Assembly (NCBI GenBank): GCA_029449245.1
Contig: JANATF010000001.1
Location: forward strand, 1,240,001 to 1,304,000
DNA: 64,000 bases
DNA from: Mortierella alpina
Lineage: Eukaryota; Mortierellomycota; Mortierellomycetes; Mortierellales; Mortierellaceae
Direction: 5' to 3'
The number at the start of each line of letters is the position of its first letter. Positions within the stretch are counted from its first letter, which is position 1. The notes under the pieces were generated by a model. It was given only the letters and a program-made list of their open reading frames with translations, made no database searches and had not been told where the DNA came from. This document shows positions 60,398-64,000 of the stretch, in pieces. The position numbers and the translations under genes were made by a program.

Positions 60398-60574
60398 TGC
60401 AACTCGGAGAAGGTGAAAGTGAACGCTCCGAGGTGCGAGATGCAAGGCTTCATGTCTGATCAGTTTTTTTTTTTTCTCTTCAAAGTGGTGGCTGGCGAAG
60501 CTTGAAATATGCAACGCCCTGCTCAATGCCAAACTCGTTTGCAAACCTTCGTCACGCATTCTAGAGCAGCAACC

Positions 60575-62438
60575 ATGTCTGGCGGTTTAGGAAACAGGAG
60601 TCCACCATTATGGCCAACAGGGACTCGGCGAGGAGTCCCACCGATGCAGGGCATGTCGGGTCCCTCGAGTATGTTGAACCAAGGACGGATGGGTCAAGAC
60701 GACGTGATCAAGGGCACAGACGACGACGCCATCGTTAGTAAACTGTATGGTCTCTTGCATTCTTGAAACTCGCGAGGAAACAAGTCAACATGTCAGAATG
60801 CCTGTTTGCATGGGCTAAAACACCACGCACTACCCTTCTTATTGCCGTACATGTGGATCGACTGCCGTTCTATAGGTCTGCCGTTGACCTGGGGTACTTG
60901 GAGGATCCGTTTGTCAAACACTTTGTGAAACGGCCTTCCCGGCGCCCTCCATTGATCAACCGCGGTAAAGACTCGCCCTCGTATTCGCATAGGTGTTTGT
61001 GATTGAGTTACCTACTAACGCGATGCTATATGTAGGCTCGTATCTCCGCACGAGGACTCTGGATAGTTTGACTGAACAATTCATCAGAAGCACGACAGAA
61101 AATATATCCGCGTCCTCATCCACTACCATCACCACCACAACAACAACAACATCGTCATCCTCGGCGGCTTCGCAGGCAGTAGCTCCAACCACTTCAATCA
61201 GGAAGCAGATTGTGTCGCTGGGCTGCGGGTCGGACACCCGGTATTTCAAATTCAAGGTAAAGGAACTGTTGCTGAGAAATGAATCTCGGCTGTCATAACA
61301 AGACACAGGAGGAACTTACTCGGGCAGCTTGTTGTTCTCTTTGGAAAATATGTGATCTTTAGGCAAAAGGTCTTTCTGTCCACAAATACTTTGAGATCGA
61401 CTTTCAGGAATCGACGGCCAAGAAAGCTGCGGTCATCAAAAAGAACAAGTCGTTCACAGACGTTATCGGCGACCCGGCGTTAAAACTAGGTATGTTGTTT
61501 GTACAGCTCGAGAAAGTTGACTTTTTGTTCTGAACTGAGTACATCGACTGGGAGCTCATCTCATGCTCTCGGATTTCTTAGGACTTGGAGGAACTGAGCT
61601 GTATGCACAAGATTACTGTCTTCTTTCTGGGGATCTGCGGGAATTCACTAAGGATATTTTTCCAAAATTGATGGCCCAGGGCTTTGATACCAGGTAACCC
61701 AGAGAATATTTCATTAACTCGCGATGGCAGTTAGTCGCATTTAGTACCATCTCACTGAAGTGTACTCTTTTCCTGCTCTGGCGGTGGATTTCCAATTCAA
61801 TAGTTTACCGACCTTGTTTTTGTCAGAGTGCGTCTTGATCTACATCCAACCACGGGACTCGGATGCTATTATGGACTGGGTCGGGGCAAACATGACTGCC
61901 TCGTTGTTTGTCGTATATGAGCAGATCAACCCGAACGATGCCTTTGGCGCCATGATGCTCCGTAACCTAAAGGTACGCTTTGCGTGCCGTATGTGTGAGG
62001 ATACTCATGCATAATGAACAAAATTCTGACATAAAGTCTTCTTTCAGGCTCGCCAAATCGATTTGCCTGGAATTCACGCATATCCCTCCCTCAAGAGTCA
62101 GGAAGAGCGCTTTTTGTCCAGAGGATGGCTCGCCGCCAAGGCAGTGGATATGAATACTCTGCACGCATCGCTCCCCGACGAGGAAATGAAGCGGTAAATA
62201 TTAGTTTGCCAGTTATCGAGGTGAAGAAAGCTGTGGAGCACCGCATCTGTCTAATCTAAACCGTCTCTTGTCACATAGGATATCAACCCTCGAAATTTTC
62301 GATGAGGTGGAGGAGTGGCAACTGCTGGCCCAGCATTACTGTGTCGCCTGGGCGTATCGCGTCAACGCACAACAAGGCTCTGATCAAGGCAGCCTAGTTA
62401 CTCTACTATCCAACTCCGTATCCCAAAAATGGAATTAA
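60575..62438 (+). CDS. PPM1: Protein phosphatase 2A leucine carboxyl methyltransferase (LCMT1/Ppm1)
   Basis: Methylates the C-terminal leucine of PP2A-type catalytic subunits, controlling B-subunit recruitment. Eight exons: 60575..60744, 60876..60964, 61036..61256, 61363..61489, 61582..61693, 61804..61972, 62048..62193, 62279..62438; 397 aa. Key motifs: GYLEDPFVKHFVKR, GSYLRTRTLDSLTEQFI, the SAM-binding IVSLGCGSDTRYFKFK, YFEIDFQESTAKKAAVIKKN, TLFLSECVLIYIQP, YEQINPNDAFGAMMLRNLK, and EIFDEVEEWQLLAQHYCVAW. A Thr/Ser-rich insertion of about 30 residues precedes the SAM loop. The ATG at 60575 is in good context (ACCATG); an in-frame ATG at 60509 would add 22 residues. Confidence 0.95.
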
Positions 62439-62571
62439 AAAAAACCTTGCGAACTCTTGTGCACGCCCTACACTAAGTTTATTTGGGTGGGCAGGTACAA
62501 AAGCAAAACTTATGCAACATAGTTTTCTCTTTTTTTCTTCCTTTCCGAGTAGCGTAAAAAACAGAATGTTC

Positions 62572-64000
62572 TCAAGACTTGATCTGTCCAGCCTCCAGCT
62601 CCTTGAACAGCTCCTCGGCGGTCTTTTCTTCCTTGACCCTCACAAGAAACTTCTTGGGCTTGTCGCCTTCGAACGCGAACACAGTGACATTGTTCTTGTC
62701 TCGCTTAGGGCCCATGCCTTGAATGATCCAGCCTATAACAACGCGAAGGGGGAAAGCAAAGGTAAAGATCAGACATCGGCTCTTGTTCGCAACCCATCCC
62801 AAAGCCGTGATAAGAAAGAAAAAAAAACTACTTACTGTTGAGGGCAATAATTCCCGTTCCACCAGTTCTCATAATCATGCGACGCTTTTTGGTCTCCCTG
62901 TTCTCGTTCACTCGGAAAGGTCCAATGCCCAAATCCGTATAATCACCGTCTACCACCGCGTACAGCTTGGCTCGTGCCTCATACACTGTTTCTTCGTCCT
63001 CCTCGCCCTCGCGGGTCTCCACGAGCTGGGCTTTTGTATCATCAGGCATCTTTTCGTTATCCGCTTGGTTGGCACTAGACGAACCAGCGTCAGAGAACGG
63101 CGAGCTGGCTCCAGAGGGGATCTGGAAAGCAAAAGGCTTGGGAGCCGAGGCCGCTTCTGTTGGTTTGGGTGGATTGAATTCAAAAGGTTTCGCGCTGAAT
63201 AAGAATGGCTTGGGTGCATCGCCCGACGTCGAGCCTGGGGTGATAGCGGGGAATAAGGTGGATGTCGAAGGAGCAGAGGTTGACGCCGTCGTTGTCATTG
63301 TTGTCGAGGTCGTCGTTGTTGACAAGGCGGTTGGGGCTGCTGCAAAAGATGGAAAGAGATTTGAGGAAGTTTGCGAACCTGGAGTTGCAAAGCTCCATGC
63401 AGTAGAGGTGGGGTTCTTTGGTGGATCAACAGCTCCTTTGATGGAAGACGACCCAAAGCTGAAGGGACTAGTGCCTCCCAAGGACGCTGAAGGTGTCGCT
63501 GGGACTACTGCTGGTGTCGATGCAGAGGGTGTGGCTGTTGACGTGGCGGCAGCAGCAGAAGGGAGGCCGAATCCGGGGAAAACTGCCTTTACGGGAGGCT
63601 TCTCTCCAGTCTCGCTCAGGGGCAATCCAAAACTCATCTTGGGCGCGCTTGCAGATTCTACAGGAATGCCAGCGATCGAAGTCATCCTGATACCGGGTCC
63701 TGCTTCCGACTGATTCCTTCCAGTGACGCCCCTCGCTTTGTTCGGCTCATCGATCCCCAGGCATGCCTTTCGAACCTTATGGCGGTGATCAATGTACTGG
63801 TTAAATATCAGGGACAGGTTGACTATAGGGTTGTGCTCCAGTTCCTTTTGAATCTTCTTAAAGAAGGACTGGTTGACACCCCGAATGAGTCGCTCATATC
63901 CCTCATGATCGACCTTATCTAAGGATCCATCTCCTGACAATGCGCCACTTCCTGCCGTGGGCACAGAGATCGTACTAGCATTGCTGCCAACATTGAATGT
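62572..64000 (-). CDS. NUP2: Nucleoporin Nup50/Nup2 type with FG motifs and Ran-binding domain (5' partial)
   Basis: Mobile nuclear-basket nucleoporin that helps importin release cargo. The frame is open to the right edge, so the N-terminus is outside the window. Exons 62572..62732 and 62836..64000. The visible part has a helical segment (YERLIRGVNQSFFKKIQKEL), then scattered FG-type motifs (MSFGLPL, FPGFGLP, SPFSFGSSS) and PKPF/FEF stretches within Ser/Thr/Ala/Pro low complexity, and a C-terminal RanBP1-like domain: EEDEETVYEARAKLYAVVDG, DLGIGPFRVNEN, RRMIMRTGGTGIIALNS, and VTVFAFEGDKPKKFLVRVK. The Ran-binding domain is split by the single intron, whose ends restore ALNSWIIQGM. Nup2 versus Nup50 naming depends on the missing N-terminus. 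Confidence 0.88.

Overview
This window is nuclear DNA from a filamentous fungus, most likely an early-diverging Mucoromycota/Mortierellomycota lineage; that placement is inference. Support: genes are packed on both strands, nearly all carry short GT..AG introns (about 45 to 460 bp), coding GC is moderate, and the gene set is fungal housekeeping (Pho84-type transporter, Ams1-type mannosidase, Pho80-type cyclin, fungal DUF3712 and F-box/LRR proteins). I saw no CRISPR, rRNA, convincing tRNA, transposon, virus or prophage. I rebuilt exon structures by hand; reading-phase agreement at every junction and homology across the splice sites were the main checks.

Layout. 1-22 kb: 3' part of Nup133 (+); mitochondrial-type PP2C phosphatase (-); four-helix membrane protein (+); glucose-6-phosphate dehydrogenase (+); ribosomal protein uS4/S9 (-), closely divergent with coproporphyrinogen III oxidase (+); mitochondrial ribosomal protein bL17m (-); Hsp90 cochaperone Cns1/TTC4 (-); 26S proteasome ATPase Rpt1 (-); Pho80-type cyclin (-); Pho84-type phosphate transporter (-). 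22-45 kb: 19-exon cytosolic/vacuolar alpha-mannosidase (+); EED-like WD40 protein (+); a giant 2,125-residue tandem DUF3712/LEA-like protein (-); about 3 kb with no convincing gene; a disintegrin-domain membrane protein without a protease domain (-); an F-box/LRR protein (+). 45-64 kb: a 1,356-residue Pro/Gln-rich protein with a PVLAD minisatellite (+); Sm-D3 (+); COA5/Pet191 (-); an unrecognised 1,330-residue protein (+); a VC0807-like membrane protein (+); a TRM61-type tRNA m1A58 methyltransferase with a mitochondrial leader (-); PP2A leucine carboxyl methyltransferase (+); and the 3' part of a Nup50/Nup2-type nucleoporin (-).

Most genes are unlinked housekeeping functions. The Pho80-type cyclin beside a Pho84-type transporter is the one neighbour pair with a plausible shared pathway. 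Nothing here is clearly a new multi-gene system. The most unusual single genes are the giant DUF3712 array, the protease-less disintegrin protein, the Pro/Gln-rich fusion with its 15-bp repeat, and the orphan 1,330-residue protein.
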